A DNA stretch of 64,000 nt from Flavobacteriales bacterium (GTDB taxonomy: Bacteria > Bacteroidota > Bacteroidia > Flavobacteriales_F > PHOS-HE28). This document shows, piece by piece, positions 26,550-34,975 of the stretch; within the stretch, counting starts at the first letter, position 1, and each line of letters starts with the position of its first letter. The notes below the pieces were generated by a model that saw only the letters and a program-made list of their open reading frames with translations, did not search any database and was not told the origin of the DNA. The DNA lies in contig JAHBUK010000001.1 in the NCBI GenBank assembly GCA_019638115.1, positions 434,001 through 498,000 on the forward strand. The letters are read 5' to 3'. The position numbers and the translations under genes were made by a program.

Positions 26550-27299
26550 TCACAAGCCGGAGTTCAACAGCTTTCCACTCCCTATCAGCTTGTGCAGGTA
26601 GGGCCGCGTGAGCGTGTTGTGGATGGCCTGCACGTGGTTCATGTTGTGGCAATCGCTGCCAAGCAACTCGTAGTAGCCGGCATCGATCATGCGTTCGGCC
26701 ACCTGCTTGGCCTGGGGGCCATAGGCTCCTGAAAGGGCCACGAGGTTGAGTTGGAAGAGGACACCGCGTTCCTTCAGTTCAGTGAACTTGTTGAAGTCGT
26801 TGTACCAGAAGGTGTAGCGTTCCGGATGCGCCAGCACGGGGCGGTAGCCTTGGGTCTGCATCTGGAACACCACGTGTTTCAACATGGCCGGCTCACCGAT
26901 GAATGGCAGCTCGAACAGCAGCAGTTTGTTGCCGAACGTGAGCACGGTGCCTGCGTTCACCTGTTCTTCCAATGCGTGGTCCAGGTAGTACTCGGCAGCG
27001 GCCTCCACGGTGATGTCCAGGCCCTGGCGCTGCACCTCGGCGCGCACCTTCTCCAAGCCACCCAGGATCATCTCCGGGCTGTTCTTGTAGCCATCGGCCA
27101 TGCTGTGCGGGGTGGTGATCACCTTGCGGTAGCCAAGGTCGTGCATGGCCTTGAGCAGCTCCATGGTCTGCTCCAAGGTCTGCGCACCGTCGTCGATGCC
27201 GGGGATGAAGTGTGAGTGCACATCGCAGCGCAGCACGCTGAGATCCGCCGGGCCCAACACCGGCTCGCTCTTGCCGAACAGCTTGCCGAAAAGTCCCAT
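26550..27299 (-). CDS. CpsB/YwqE-type PHP-domain tyrosine-protein phosphatase
   Basis: A 249-residue protein, start at 27299 (MGLFGKLFGKSEPVLG), whose ATG overlaps the rfbB stop (TGATG). PHP-domain metal motifs are DVHSHFIPGIDDGAQ, TTPHSM, the Glu region AAAEYYLD, AHPERY and GSDCHNM. Relatives dephosphorylate the tyrosine kinases (Wzc type) that control capsule or exopolysaccharide export. Its place after rfbB in a sugar-nucleotide region supports a role in surface polysaccharide control. Confidence 0.88.
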   Translation of the reverse strand: MGLFGKLFGKSEPVLGPADLSVLRCDVHSHFIPGIDDGAQTLEQTMELLKAMHDLGYRKVITTPHSMADGYKNSPEMILGGLEKVRAEVQRQGLDITVEAAAEYYLDHALEEQVNAGTVLTFGNKLLLFELPFIGEPAMLKHVVFQMQTQGYRPVLAHPERYTFWYNDFNKFTELKERGVLFQLNLVALSGAYGPQAKQVAERMIDAGYYELLGSDCHNMNHVQAIHNTLTRPYLHKLIGSGKLLNSGL

Positions 27300-28438
27300 C
27301 AGTTCTGGGTGTAGTGCTCCTTGTAGTACTGCTGATAGGCGCCGCTGGTCACATGGTCCAGCCACTCGGTGTTGGCCAGGTACCAGTCCACGGTGCGCTC
27401 CAGGCCCACCTCGAAGGTGATGCTCGGCTTCCACCCCAGCTCGCGCTCGATCTTGCCGGCATCGATGGCGTAGCGCAGGTCGTGCCCGGCGCGGTCGGTG
27501 ACGTAAGTGATCAGCTTCGCGCTCTCGCCTTCAGCACGACCAAGCTTCTTGTCCATGATGGAACAGAGCAGGTGTACCAGGTCGATGTTCTTCCACTCGT
27601 TGTGTCCGCCGATGTTGTAGGTCTCGCCGTTCCTGCCGGTGTGGAAAATGGTGTCGATGGCGGCGGCGTGGTCCTCCACCCACAGCCAGTCGCGCACGTT
27701 CTCGCCCTTGCCGTACACAGGCAGCGGCTTGTTGTTGCGGATGTTGTTGACCATGAGCGGGATCAACTTCTCGGGGAAGTGGTGGCTGCCATAGTTGTTG
27801 CTGCAGTTGCTCACCACGAAGGGCAGCTTGTAGGTGTTGCCGTAGGCGCGCACGAAGTGATCGCTCGCGGCCTTGCTGGCGCTGTAGGGGCTCTGCGGAT
27901 CGTAGGGCGTGGTCTCCAGGAAGAGGCTGTCGTCGTGCAGCGAGCCGTAGACCTCGTCGGTGGAAACGTGGTAGAAACGCACCCCACCCCCGCCCTCCCC
28001 CGGGGGGAGGGAGGAATGCGCCTCACCCCCGGCCCCTCTCCCGGGGAGAGGGGAGGAACTCACTCCAAGTTGCGCTTTCCATGCTGCTTTCGCAGCGTTG
28101 AGCAGGGTGACGGTTCCGAAGACGTTGGTGCGCACGAAAGACAACGGATCGGTGATGCTGCGGTCCACATGGCTTTCGGCTGCGAGGTGGATGACGCCAT
28201 CGATGTTGTGCTCCTTGAACACCTCGGCAACGGCATCGGCATCGCAGATGTCGGCCTTCACGAAGGTGTAGTTGGGTGCGTTCTCGATATCGCGCAGGTT
28301 CTCCAGGTTACCCGCATAGGTAAGCGCATCGAGGTTGATGATGCGGTACTGCGGGTACTTGGTAACGAAGCGGCGCACCACGTGGCTGCCGATGAAACCG
28401 GCACCGCCGGTGATGAGGATGGATCTTGCGTTGGACAT
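27299..28438 (-). CDS. rfbB: dTDP-glucose 4,6-dehydratase, with in-frame repeat insert
   Basis: A 379-residue extended SDR (usual length about 350). NAD motif TGGAGFIGSHVV, catalytic HVSTDEVYGSL and YSASKAASDH, and C-terminal GHDLRYAIDAGKIERELGW are all present. It converts dTDP-glucose to dTDP-4-keto-6-deoxyglucose for rhamnose or amino-sugar synthesis. Between LLNAAKAAWK and RFYHVSTDEVYG there is an extra segment (SSPLPGRGAGGE, SSLPPGEGGGG) encoded by two palindromes at 27993-28053. It lies in a surface loop region before the catalytic Thr-Asp-Glu, so the enzyme may still work. No other dTDP-rhamnose genes are visible here. Confidence 0.92.
   Translation of the reverse strand: MSNARSILITGGAGFIGSHVVRRFVTKYPQYRIINLDALTYAGNLENLRDIENAPNYTFVKADICDADAVAEVFKEHNIDGVIHLAAESHVDRSITDPLSFVRTNVFGTVTLLNAAKAAWKAQLGVSSSPLPGRGAGGEAHSSLPPGEGGGGVRFYHVSTDEVYGSLHDDSLFLETTPYDPQSPYSASKAASDHFVRAYGNTYKLPFVVSNCSNNYGSHHFPEKLIPLMVNNIRNNKPLPVYGKGENVRDWLWVEDHAAAIDTIFHTGRNGETYNIGGHNEWKNIDLVHLLCSIMDKKLGRAEGESAKLITYVTDRAGHDLRYAIDAGKIERELGWKPSITFEVGLERTVDWYLANTEWLDHVTSGAYQQYYKEHYTQN
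27993..28053. repeat. Pair of GC-rich palindromes inside rfbB
   Basis: CCCTCCCCC-g-GGGGGAGGG (27993-28011) and CCCCTCTCCC-g-GGGAGAGGGG (28033-28053). These are the common SPLPGRG / PPGEGG palindromic repeats of bacterial genomes, here translated within rfbB. Confidence 0.75.
28362..28424. repeat. Direct repeat of the rfbB 5' end (copy within the gene)
   Basis: About 60 bases covering the start of rfbB (minus strand ILITGGAGFIGSHVVRRFV) match 29124-29186 in the same orientation, with scattered changes. Confidence 0.65.
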
Positions 28439-28474
28439 ACGGGCACAAAGATGCGGCGAAGAGGGGCCAGGGTA

Positions 28475-28834
28475 TCAGATGTCGATCACGGATAGCCTGC
28501 CCTTATCGACTTCAAGCAGGAAGCGTGGTCTTTCGTTCAAGCTGGCGATGTGTTCCATGTTATCGAACAGGATCGCCGAAAGTTCCTTGTGCGGTATGTT
28601 CCCAAGGTTCACCTTGATGAGCTTGCGCGGCGTTCCTTGTACGATAGCGCTATCCCGGAAGTCCGTGTCCTTCGTGATCAGGATACGATCCTCTCGGTCG
28701 GCCAAGTGGGCGATGTCCTTGTCCGAAGTGTGCCTCTTCGCTGGAAGCTGGTTCACGTGCATACTCTCACGACCCGCCTTCGCCAAGCGCTTGGATAAAG
28801 CTATCGGGATATGAACGTCGCACAGGAAGCGCAT
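28475..28834 (-). CDS. DUF5615 PIN-like protein, probable toxin
   Basis: A 119-residue protein. The N-terminus MRFLCDVHIPIALSKRLAKA and the motifs SDKDIAHLADREDRILITKD, DFRD are those of DUF5615 (Mut7-C/PIN-like) proteins, with acidic residues in the PIN positions. The gene follows the DUF433 gene with a TGATG overlap, the normal arrangement of this putative toxin-antitoxin pair. An RNase activity is inferred from the fold. Confidence 0.8.
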   Translation of the reverse strand: MRFLCDVHIPIALSKRLAKAGRESMHVNQLPAKRHTSDKDIAHLADREDRILITKDTDFRDSAIVQGTPRKLIKVNLGNIPHKELSAILFDNMEHIASLNERPRFLLEVDKGRLSVIDI

Positions 28835-29067
28835 CACGCCACATCACCCAATGAATGGCCCGAGACCATGAGCTTGGCGTAGTTCAGGCTCGCTTGGATG
28901 TCATCCTTTTCAAGTTCGGGATGCTCAGAGAGGATCTCCTCAGCGGACATCCCCGAGCCAAGCATGTCGATGATCACCTCCACCGGCCAGCGCATGCCCC
29001 GGATGCAGGGCTTGCCATGGCAGATGGCGGGGTCGATGGTGATACGGCCGAGATGGGAGCGTTCCAT
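28834..29067 (-). CDS. DUF433 protein, probable antitoxin
   Basis: A 77-residue protein starting MERSHLGRITIDPAICHGKP. The DUF433 signature is CIRGMRWPVEVIIDMLGSGM, SAEEILSEHPELEKDDIQAS. It is a winged-helix-like protein that is usually paired with a DUF5615 or PIN gene, as here. A longer reading from 29181 would fuse it to a fragment of rfbB and was rejected. Confidence 0.82.
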   Translation of the reverse strand: MERSHLGRITIDPAICHGKPCIRGMRWPVEVIIDMLGSGMSAEEILSEHPELEKDDIQASLNYAKLMVSGHSLGDVA

Positions 29068-29123
29068 GGTAGCGTAAAGATAGAGCACTGAGCGACCTAG
29101 TACATGGATCGGCATTGCCTTAT

Positions 29124-29186
29124 GCACGAAACGATGCACCACGTGGCTGCAGATGCAACCGGCACCGCCGGTGATGAGCATGGACC
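29124..29186 (-). pseudogene. Broken 5' end of a second rfbB-like gene
   Basis: The minus strand reads MLITGGAGCICSHVVHRFVH, a worn copy of the rfbB start (ILITGGAGFIGSHVVRRFVT). Two residues of the NAD-binding Gly-rich turn are changed and similarity stops after about 60 bases. It lies just upstream of the DUF433/DUF5615 pair, while the intact rfbB lies just downstream of it. Confidence 0.7.
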
Positions 29187-29266
29187 CAATGTGGGTGAAC
29201 CAGCGTCAAAGATGCAGGGAAGCATATGTCGAGCCATCAATGATCGACCCGATGCACAATGGTCCT

Positions 29267-29629
29267 TCAAATCGCACTCCCCTTGGGCTTCGCGATACGC
29301 TTGGAAACGAAGCGCATCAACCAGATGACCACGACCGCTGGTGCGTAATACTCCCAGAAGATGTACTGAAAATAGAACGCTGACATGGCCAGAACATTGA
29401 GCACTGGGTGCAATTCATGTCCACTCATCCCTGAGAATCCTGCCAGGATCAAGGGATAGATCGTGAGGATCGCCAAGCCCCCTTGGAAGAGGATACTTCG
29501 ATCAACTGTCCGCAAGAGCTTGTTCCAAGCAAAGCCATTGAACAAGCCACAGCGAATACCATGGAATAGCATGGGCGCCAACAGGATCACCAAGCCAAGT
29601 AAGATGAGTATGTATCCCTTGGCTGCCAT
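29267..29629 (-). CDS. Hypothetical membrane protein
   Basis: A 120-residue protein with about three hydrophobic segments (YILILLGLVILLAPMLFHGI, LTIYPLILAGFSGM, IFWEYYAPAVVVIWLM) and a basic C-terminus (RFVSKRIAKPKG). I do not recognise a family. GC is somewhat lower than in the flanking sugar genes. Function unknown. Confidence 0.5.
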   Translation of the reverse strand: MAAKGYILILLGLVILLAPMLFHGIRCGLFNGFAWNKLLRTVDRSILFQGGLAILTIYPLILAGFSGMSGHELHPVLNVLAMSAFYFQYIFWEYYAPAVVVIWLMRFVSKRIAKPKGSAI

Positions 29630-29642
29630 GCAAGTGCCTTAC

Positions 29643-30941
29643 CTACAAGCTCCAGTACCGCAGCTCCTTCACCTTGTTCCGGAATACGCCCTTCAGATCC
29701 ACCAGCACACCTTTCGGCTTCAGCATGCCCTTGAACCAGGCTTCGTCCTTGCTTGCGTACTCGCTGTGGTTCACGGCGACGATGATGGCGTCGTAGGGAC
29801 CTTTCATCTCCGGGGCAAGTTCGTAACCGTATTCGTGCTTCACCTCGGCGGCATCGGCGTGCGGATCGGTCACGTCCACCTGGCAGCTGAAGCTCTTCAG
29901 CTCGTTGATCACATCGGCCACCTTGCTGTTGCGGATGTCGGTGACGTTCTCCTTGAAGGTGGCGCCCATCACCAGCACCCGCGCATCGGCGGGGTTGGTG
30001 CCGCCGCTGATGATCTTCTTCACGGTCTGCTTGGCCACGTAGCCGCCCATGCTGTCGTTCACGAAGCGGCCGGCATCGATGATCTGCGCGTGGTAGCCCA
30101 GTTCCTTGGCCTTGTAAACGAGGTAGTAGGGATCCACACCGATGCAGTGGCCGCCCACCAGGCCCGGCTGGAACTTCAGGAAATTCCACTTGGTGCCCGC
30201 GGCCGCCAGCACATCGTAGGTGTTGATGCCCATGCGGTTGAAGATGATCGAGAGTTCGTTTATCAGGGCGATGTTCACGTCGCGCTGGGTGTTCTCGATG
30301 ATCTTGGCGGCCTCGGCCACCTTGATGCTGGCTGCGCGGTGCACACCGGCTTTCACCACCAGCTCGTACACCTTGGCGATCAGCTCGGCGCTCTCGGGAT
30401 CGCAGCCGCTGCTCACCTTCACGATGCTCTCCAAGGTGTGCTCCTTGTCCCCTGGGTTGATGCGCTCGGGGCTATAGCCCACCTTGAAGTCGTCCACGAA
30501 CTTCAGCTTGCTGAGCTCCTCCAGCAAAGGCACGCAGTCCTCTTCCGTGCAGCCGGGGTACACGGTGCTTTCGTACACCACGAAATCGCCCTTCTTCAAC
30601 ACCTGGCCCACGGTGCGCGTGGCGCCGAGCAGGGGGGTCAGGTCGGGGATGTTCTGCGTGTCGATCGGTGTGGGCACGGCCACGATGAAGAACTCCACGT
30701 CCTTCAGATCGTTGAGGTCGGCGGTGAAATGGATGTCGCAGCCCTCGAACTCGGAAGCCTCCAACTCATTGCTTGGGTCCTCGTTGCGGCGCATCATGTC
30801 CACGCGTTGCTGGTTGATGTCGAAGCCCACCACCTTGATCTTGCGGGCGAAGGCCAGCGCGATGGGAAGGCCCACATAGCCCAATCCGATCACGGCCAGC
30901 TTGGCATCCTTCTTCAGGAGCCGGTCATACAGGTTGCTCAT
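29643..30941 (-). CDS. UDP-N-acetyl-hexosamine 6-dehydrogenase (TviB/WbpO/WbpA type)
   Basis: A 432-residue NAD-dependent nucleotide-sugar dehydrogenase. N-terminal LAVIGLGYVGLPIALAFA, then GYSPERINPGDKEHTLE, the catalytic Cys in VGGHCIGVDPYYL, and the C-terminal nucleotide-binding region with MGATFKENVTDIRNSK. The SPERINPGDKEHTLE form is that of TviB/WbpO-like enzymes acting on UDP-GlcNAc or UDP-GalNAc. It overlaps the WbpB-like gene by 17 bases, so its product is probably UDP-GlcNAcA used by that enzyme. Confidence 0.9.
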   Translation of the reverse strand: MSNLYDRLLKKDAKLAVIGLGYVGLPIALAFARKIKVVGFDINQQRVDMMRRNEDPSNELEASEFEGCDIHFTADLNDLKDVEFFIVAVPTPIDTQNIPDLTPLLGATRTVGQVLKKGDFVVYESTVYPGCTEEDCVPLLEELSKLKFVDDFKVGYSPERINPGDKEHTLESIVKVSSGCDPESAELIAKVYELVVKAGVHRAASIKVAEAAKIIENTQRDVNIALINELSIIFNRMGINTYDVLAAAGTKWNFLKFQPGLVGGHCIGVDPYYLVYKAKELGYHAQIIDAGRFVNDSMGGYVAKQTVKKIISGGTNPADARVLVMGATFKENVTDIRNSKVADVINELKSFSCQVDVTDPHADAAEVKHEYGYELAPEMKGPYDAIIVAVNHSEYASKDEAWFKGMLKPKGVLVDLKGVFRNKVKELRYWSL

Positions 30942-31938
30942 TCCGCTTCTGGTAAATGCGTTCTATGATCTCCACCACCTTCAAGCCTTCCAAGGCGTTG
31001 GTGGTGAGCGTTGTTCTTCCTTTCAGGGTATCCACCACATTGTCCACGATGAAGCCGTGGTTGTTGGCGCTGCCCTTGTAATGGCCGTAGTCATTGGCCG
31101 GATTGGTGGGCGCCAGCTCGGGCATCTCGTAGCCCTTGATGTGGCAGTACTCCACCTTGTCCATGTACTGCCCGCCCACCTTCACGCTCCCCTTGGAGCC
31201 GATGATGGTCATGCTGCTCTCCAGGTTCCTGTCCCAAACGGCGGTGCTGTAGTTGATGCAGCCCATGCCGCCGTTCAGGAAACGGAAGTTCACCAGGCCA
31301 CTGTCCTCGAAGGTGGTGAGGCCCTTGTGGTTGAAGTCGGCGAACCTGCCTTGGATCTCCGTGATATCGCCGAACAGCCAGTACAGGATGTCCACGAAAT
31401 GGCTGAACTGGGTGAAGAGCGTGCCGCCATCCATGTCGGAGGAGCCCTTCCAGTTGCCGGGTTTGTAGTAGCGCTCGTCGCGGTTCCAGTAGCAGTTCAC
31501 CTGCACCAGGAAGATGTCGCCCAGATGCCCTTCATCCACCAACTGCTTCAGCCACTGGCTGGGTGGGCTGTAGCGGTTCTGCATCACGCAGAACACGGTG
31601 CGGTGCACCTGCAGGGCCTTGTAGATGATGGCCTCGCAATCGGCCTTGGTGAGGGCCATGGGCTTCTCCACGATCACGTGCTTGCGCTGCTCCAGGGCAA
31701 GGATGCTCTGCCGGGCATGCAGGCCGTTGGGGGTGCAGATGTTCACCACATCGATCCCGGGCATGGCCGCGAGCATGGCTCCCATGTCCTCGAAGACCGG
31801 TACACCGAAGTGCTCAATGCCGAGCTCCGTGCTTGGACGGGGATCGCACAAAGCCACCAACTCCCCTTCCGGGTGCCGCCCCACCATCTCCGCATGGCGC
31901 TTGCCGATGTGGCCGCAGCCGACCACGGCGAACTTCAT
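30925..31938 (-). CDS. WbpB/WlbA-type UDP-GlcNAcA 3-dehydrogenase (Gfo/Idh/MocA family)
   Basis: A 337-residue protein, start at 31938 (MKFAVVGCGHIGKRHAEM). Motifs are the Rossmann GCGHIGKRH, the EKPMALT motif typical of the family, and NRYSPPSQWLKQL, YWNRDERYYKPGNWKG, DGGTLFTQFSHFVDI, which match WbpB-type enzymes of the UDP-2,3-diacetamido-uronic acid pathway. It oxidises C3 of UDP-GlcNAcA so that an aminotransferase (the WbpE-like gene at 37677) can act. Confidence 0.87.
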   Translation of the reverse strand: MKFAVVGCGHIGKRHAEMVGRHPEGELVALCDPRPSTELGIEHFGVPVFEDMGAMLAAMPGIDVVNICTPNGLHARQSILALEQRKHVIVEKPMALTKADCEAIIYKALQVHRTVFCVMQNRYSPPSQWLKQLVDEGHLGDIFLVQVNCYWNRDERYYKPGNWKGSSDMDGGTLFTQFSHFVDILYWLFGDITEIQGRFADFNHKGLTTFEDSGLVNFRFLNGGMGCINYSTAVWDRNLESSMTIIGSKGSVKVGGQYMDKVEYCHIKGYEMPELAPTNPANDYGHYKGSANNHGFIVDNVVDTLKGRTTLTTNALEGLKVVEIIERIYQKRNEQPV

Positions 31939-32015
31939 TTTGTGCTCTGGAGGTAGTGACATCGCTCGGGGTTCAGCTGATCAACGTCCGAGAGGATATG
32001 GAAGCGGTCAGAAGC

Positions 32016-32095
32016 TCACACGGAGACACAGAGACACGGAGAAGCCCAACAGGCCAGCGTAGCTGGTGGCTCCGTGGCTCCGTGGCTCCGTGTGA
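32016..32095. repeat. Imperfect inverted repeat (TCACACGGAG type)
   Basis: Arms 32016-32041 and 32070-32095 are 26 bp each and match at 23 positions when one is reverse-complemented. Both have the triplet-phased CTCCGTGxCTCxGTGxCTCCGTGTGA pattern. It lies in the 267-base gap between the WbpB- and WbpD-like genes, where no gene is visible. Confidence 0.75.
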
Positions 32096-32205
32096 CAGCA
32101 TCGCTTCATCAAACCCATCAAGCTCCACCATCGCACGATGCGGATACCAAGTCTCAATGAGCGGCACCGCACGCACTGGCAGTTCGGGGGAACATGTCCT
32201 ATTGC

Positions 32206-32778
32206 TCATGCGATCCGTGTTACCCGGCCATCGGCCAGCTTGTACTGCTGCCCACTCTCCGGACATTCCGCCTCACCAGCCTCGTTGAACTTCAGTTTGT
32301 GGCCGTATTCGCTCATCCAACCGCTATGACGCGCAGGGTTGCCTACCACCAAGGCATAGTCCGGCACTTCCTTGGTGACCACCGCCCCGGCACCGATGAA
32401 GGCGAAGCGACCGATGTCGTGCCCGCAGACGATGGTAGCGTTGGCCCCAATGGAGGCGCCCTGCTTAACCAGCGTGCGCAGGTATTGATCGCGTCGGGCC
32501 ACGGCACTGCGCGGATTGATCACGTTAGTGAACACCATGCTGGGGCCGAGGAAGACATCGTCCTCGCACTCCACGCCGGTGTAGATGCTCACGTTGTTCT
32601 GCACCTTCACGTTGCGCCCCAGCTTCACGCCAGGGCTCACCACCACGTTCTGCCCAATGTTGCAGCCATCGCCAATGGTGCAGCCCGGCATGATGTGGCT
32701 GAAGTGCCAGATGCGCACACCCTCACCGATGGTGCAGCCTTCGTCGATGACGGCGGTGGGGTGGGCGGTGTAGGGCAT
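32206..32778 (-). CDS. WbpD/WlbB-type sugar N-acetyltransferase
   Basis: A 190-residue left-handed beta-helix protein made of hexapeptide repeats ([52 protein letters not shown]). The loop [20 protein letters not shown] and [17 protein letters not shown] are typical of WbpD, which acetylates the 3-amino group of UDP-GlcNAc3NA. It supports a UDP-diNAcGlcA pathway with WbpB and WbpE. The C-terminal tail ([16 protein letters not shown]) resembles the extension seen in related proteins. Confidence 0.88.
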   Translation of the reverse strand: MPYTAHPTAVIDEGCTIGEGVRIWHFSHIMPGCTIGDGCNIGQNVVVSPGVKLGRNVKVQNNVSIYTGVECEDDVFLGPSMVFTNVINPRSAVARRDQYLRTLVKQGASIGANATIVCGHDIGRFAFIGAGAVVTKEVPDYALVVGNPARHSGWMSEYGHKLKFNEAGEAECPESGQQYKLADGRVTRIA

Positions 32779-32899
32779 GATAGCATGTGGTCATGTGCCC
32801 ATGTGCTCATGGACCCACGCCGAAGGGCTGCGAAGGTACCGAAGGGGGGCGTATCTTGTCGGGGCATCTGAAGGCTGGTTTAACAGAACACCCCCCAAC

Positions 32900-33805
32900 A
32901 TGCGTATACTCCTGACCATCCTATTGCTTACACCCACGCTGATCAGTACGGCTCAAGAATGGTGTACGCCAGGAGCCAAATGGAGCTATCAGATCGATGG
33001 TTGGTTCATCCAGACCCAGGATACCTATACCTACTTGGCGGACACGTTCTATGAAGGCCGGATGGCGCAAAAGATCCAAGTCCATTCCCTAGGAACCCTG
33101 TTGGGTAGTATCCCCCCTGAGGAAGTCGACGAGATCTGGACAGAATTCACCGCTGTAGAAGATGGTATCGTATGGATCTGGAAGACCTATGGGGGGACCC
33201 CAAGTTGGGATACCCTCTACTGGTTCGGCGCACAAGTAGGAGATCGTTGGTGGCCTATTGCACATCCTTTGGAATGCCCACCCTTTGGCATGTTGGAAGT
33301 GGTATCCACGGGAAGCATGGAGTTACAGGGGGTCGAGCTGGCCACGGTCACGGTGGTGATCATAAATGAGGACGGTGAACCGTACTCCCTTCCTTTTACG
33401 ATCACGGAGCGGATCGGCAGCATCCCACGCATTGTGCCATCGTACTTCTGCAATTTGATCATCGAGTATCCCTTTATTCCCGGGGCCTGTTATGCGGACC
33501 AGGAGATCGAGTTCTCACTAGGGGGCTTGGACTGTACACTGACAGTTAATGTTGAGCAAGAAAATGATCGGGTTGATAAGCCGACCCTCCACCCCAACCC
33601 CGGCACCACATTCCAACTCACCGGCATCGGCCAAAGCCCTGCCCTGATGCGTATGCTGGATGTTCAGGGCCGTACGGTACACGAAGGCCTGTTTGTTACG
33701 GAGCATTCGATGGTCGACATCCCGGGGCTGAATGCGGGCACCTACTTGGTACACTTGCAGTTCAGCGATGGTCGCCGGGAAGTATTGCGCTGGACCAAGG
33801 AGTAG
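32900..33805 (+). CDS. Secreted protein with T9SS type A sorting domain
   Basis: A 301-residue protein, start at 32900 (MRILLTILLLTPTLISTAQ, signal peptide). The middle region, about 25-225, is beta-rich with many aromatic residues (GAKWSYQIDGWFIQTQD, WDTLYWFGAQVGDRWWPI) and no family I can name. The last 75 residues are a T9SS domain (PTLHPNPGTTFQLTG, DVQGRTVHEGLF, LNAGTYLVHLQFSDGR, EVLRWTKE). It is oriented against the surrounding sugar genes and splits the wbp-like cluster, with a MITE-like element beginning at its stop codon, so it is probably a late arrival. Confidence 0.85.
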   Translation: MRILLTILLLTPTLISTAQEWCTPGAKWSYQIDGWFIQTQDTYTYLADTFYEGRMAQKIQVHSLGTLLGSIPPEEVDEIWTEFTAVEDGIVWIWKTYGGTPSWDTLYWFGAQVGDRWWPIAHPLECPPFGMLEVVSTGSMELQGVELATVTVVIINEDGEPYSLPFTITERIGSIPRIVPSYFCNLIIEYPFIPGACYADQEIEFSLGGLDCTLTVNVEQENDRVDKPTLHPNPGTTFQLTGIGQSPALMRMLDVQGRTVHEGLFVTEHSMVDIPGLNAGTYLVHLQFSDGRREVLRWTKE

Positions 33806-33965
33806 AAGCCATCTCAAAACAATCCTTCGGGCTGCGCCGGGGTCTTTTTCGGCCATCCATCGTTGCTCAACCCTTACAGAGCATCCAGCTTTGCGCGGGT
33901 TTCGCGCCTTGGCTGGCCGCAAAATCCCTCCGGCTCGCTGCCAAAAACTATTTTGAGATGGCTTC
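33805..33965. mobile_element. 161-bp MITE-like element with 15-bp perfect terminal inverted repeats
   Basis: GAAGCCATCTCAAAA at 33805-33819 and its exact reverse complement TTTTGAGATGGCTTC at 33951-33965 enclose a GC-rich core without an open gene. The core holds further local complementarity (ccttcgggctgcgccggggt, cggccatccatcgttgctca). The first base of the left end is the last base of the T9SS gene's stop codon. I saw no transposase in the window that could move it. Confidence 0.7.
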
Positions 33966-33988
33966 TTGCTTGTCAGACGGCAACCGCT

Positions 33989-34975
33989 TCACGGAGCATC
34001 CGGCAGCAGCAAGTCCAGCGCATCTTCCAGCTTCACTGCTTCTGGCAGCGCACCGATGTTCTGCAAAGCCTGCATGACCTCGCCCAAGGCTTCGGGGTGC
34101 AGCTTCTGTCCGGTATTCCAACGCACGCCGCTGAACCAGGCCTGTGCATCCTCCAGCTCCAGCTTGTAGCGCTGGGCGATCATTTCCGAAGCGGTCTTCT
34201 TCTGCATAAGCCCTGCGGCCTGATCCCGGATCACCTTCAAGGCGCGCAACACCTTGTCGGGGTGCTCCGCCAGCACGGCATCGGAAGCCACCAACACGAA
34301 CGCTGGCCAAGGGTTCTGGTACTCGTCCACGCGCAGCAACTCACCGGCATCCACATAGGGCTTGGTGGTGTACTTCTCCCACAGGAAAGCGGCCGGGGCG
34401 GCTTGCTGCAAGCGGACCAAAGCGCCCTTCAGGTCGTTCACCACCTCCAGGTCCTGCGTTTGCAGGGTGCGGCCATGCGCACCGGCATAGGCCATGGCCA
34501 CCAGGTGGCTGCCCGAATTGGGCCGACTGATGGCATAAGGGACCGAGGCCAACTGCTCCGGGCTTTGCATACCGGAACCAGCTCCCACGTGTACGCCCCA
34601 GGTCAGTGGCGTATCCACGTAGGCCGCCACGATCCTGGCCGGGTTGCCGTTCAGGATGTCGCGCACGGCACCCTCGGTGACCATGATAGCCAGGTCCAGT
34701 TCGCCCTTGCGCAACAGTTCGCACATGGCGCCGGTGCCTTCCGGAACGGTGCGCCACTTCAGCTCGATGCCGGCGCGCACGAAGGCACGACGCTCCAAGG
34801 CCAGCATCCACGGCAGGTTGAAGTGCTCGGGCACCCCAGCTATGCGGAGCGTGGTGAGTTCGCGCTGCTCCTCGGCCGCAGCAGCAATGGGGTTCTTTCG
34901 CTTGGTCTTCACGGTGAAGTGATGGGGCGTAAAGGTCCGATTTGCCCAGCATTGGAACTGGAACGAATGGAACAC
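33989..34975 (-). CDS. Substrate-binding-domain protein (NMT1/THI5-like), no signal peptide
   Basis: A 328-residue frame. From about residue 41 (LTTLRIAGVPEHFNLPWMLA) it looks like a type II periplasmic-binding-protein domain of the NMT1/ABC-substrate class (GTGAMCELLRKGELDLAIMV, GVHVGAGSGM, ISRPNSGSHLVAMAYA). There is no signal peptide or lipobox and no permease or ATPase gene beside it. Homologues in Bacteroidota are also free-standing. The real start may be later than the ATG at 34975, since the first 40 residues look unconserved. Ligand unknown. Confidence 0.7.
   Translation of the reverse strand: MFHSFQFQCWANRTFTPHHFTVKTKRKNPIAAAAEEQRELTTLRIAGVPEHFNLPWMLALERRAFVRAGIELKWRTVPEGTGAMCELLRKGELDLAIMVTEGAVRDILNGNPARIVAAYVDTPLTWGVHVGAGSGMQSPEQLASVPYAISRPNSGSHLVAMAYAGAHGRTLQTQDLEVVNDLKGALVRLQQAAPAAFLWEKYTTKPYVDAGELLRVDEYQNPWPAFVLVASDAVLAEHPDKVLRALKVIRDQAAGLMQKKTASEMIAQRYKLELEDAQAWFSGVRWNTGQKLHPEALGEVMQALQNIGALPEAVKLEDALDLLLPDAP

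Noticed and set aside
29068..29181. N-terminal extension of the DUF433 gene (MLITGGAG...)
   Set aside because: The extension is a worn rfbB 5' end. The normal DUF433 start is at 29067.
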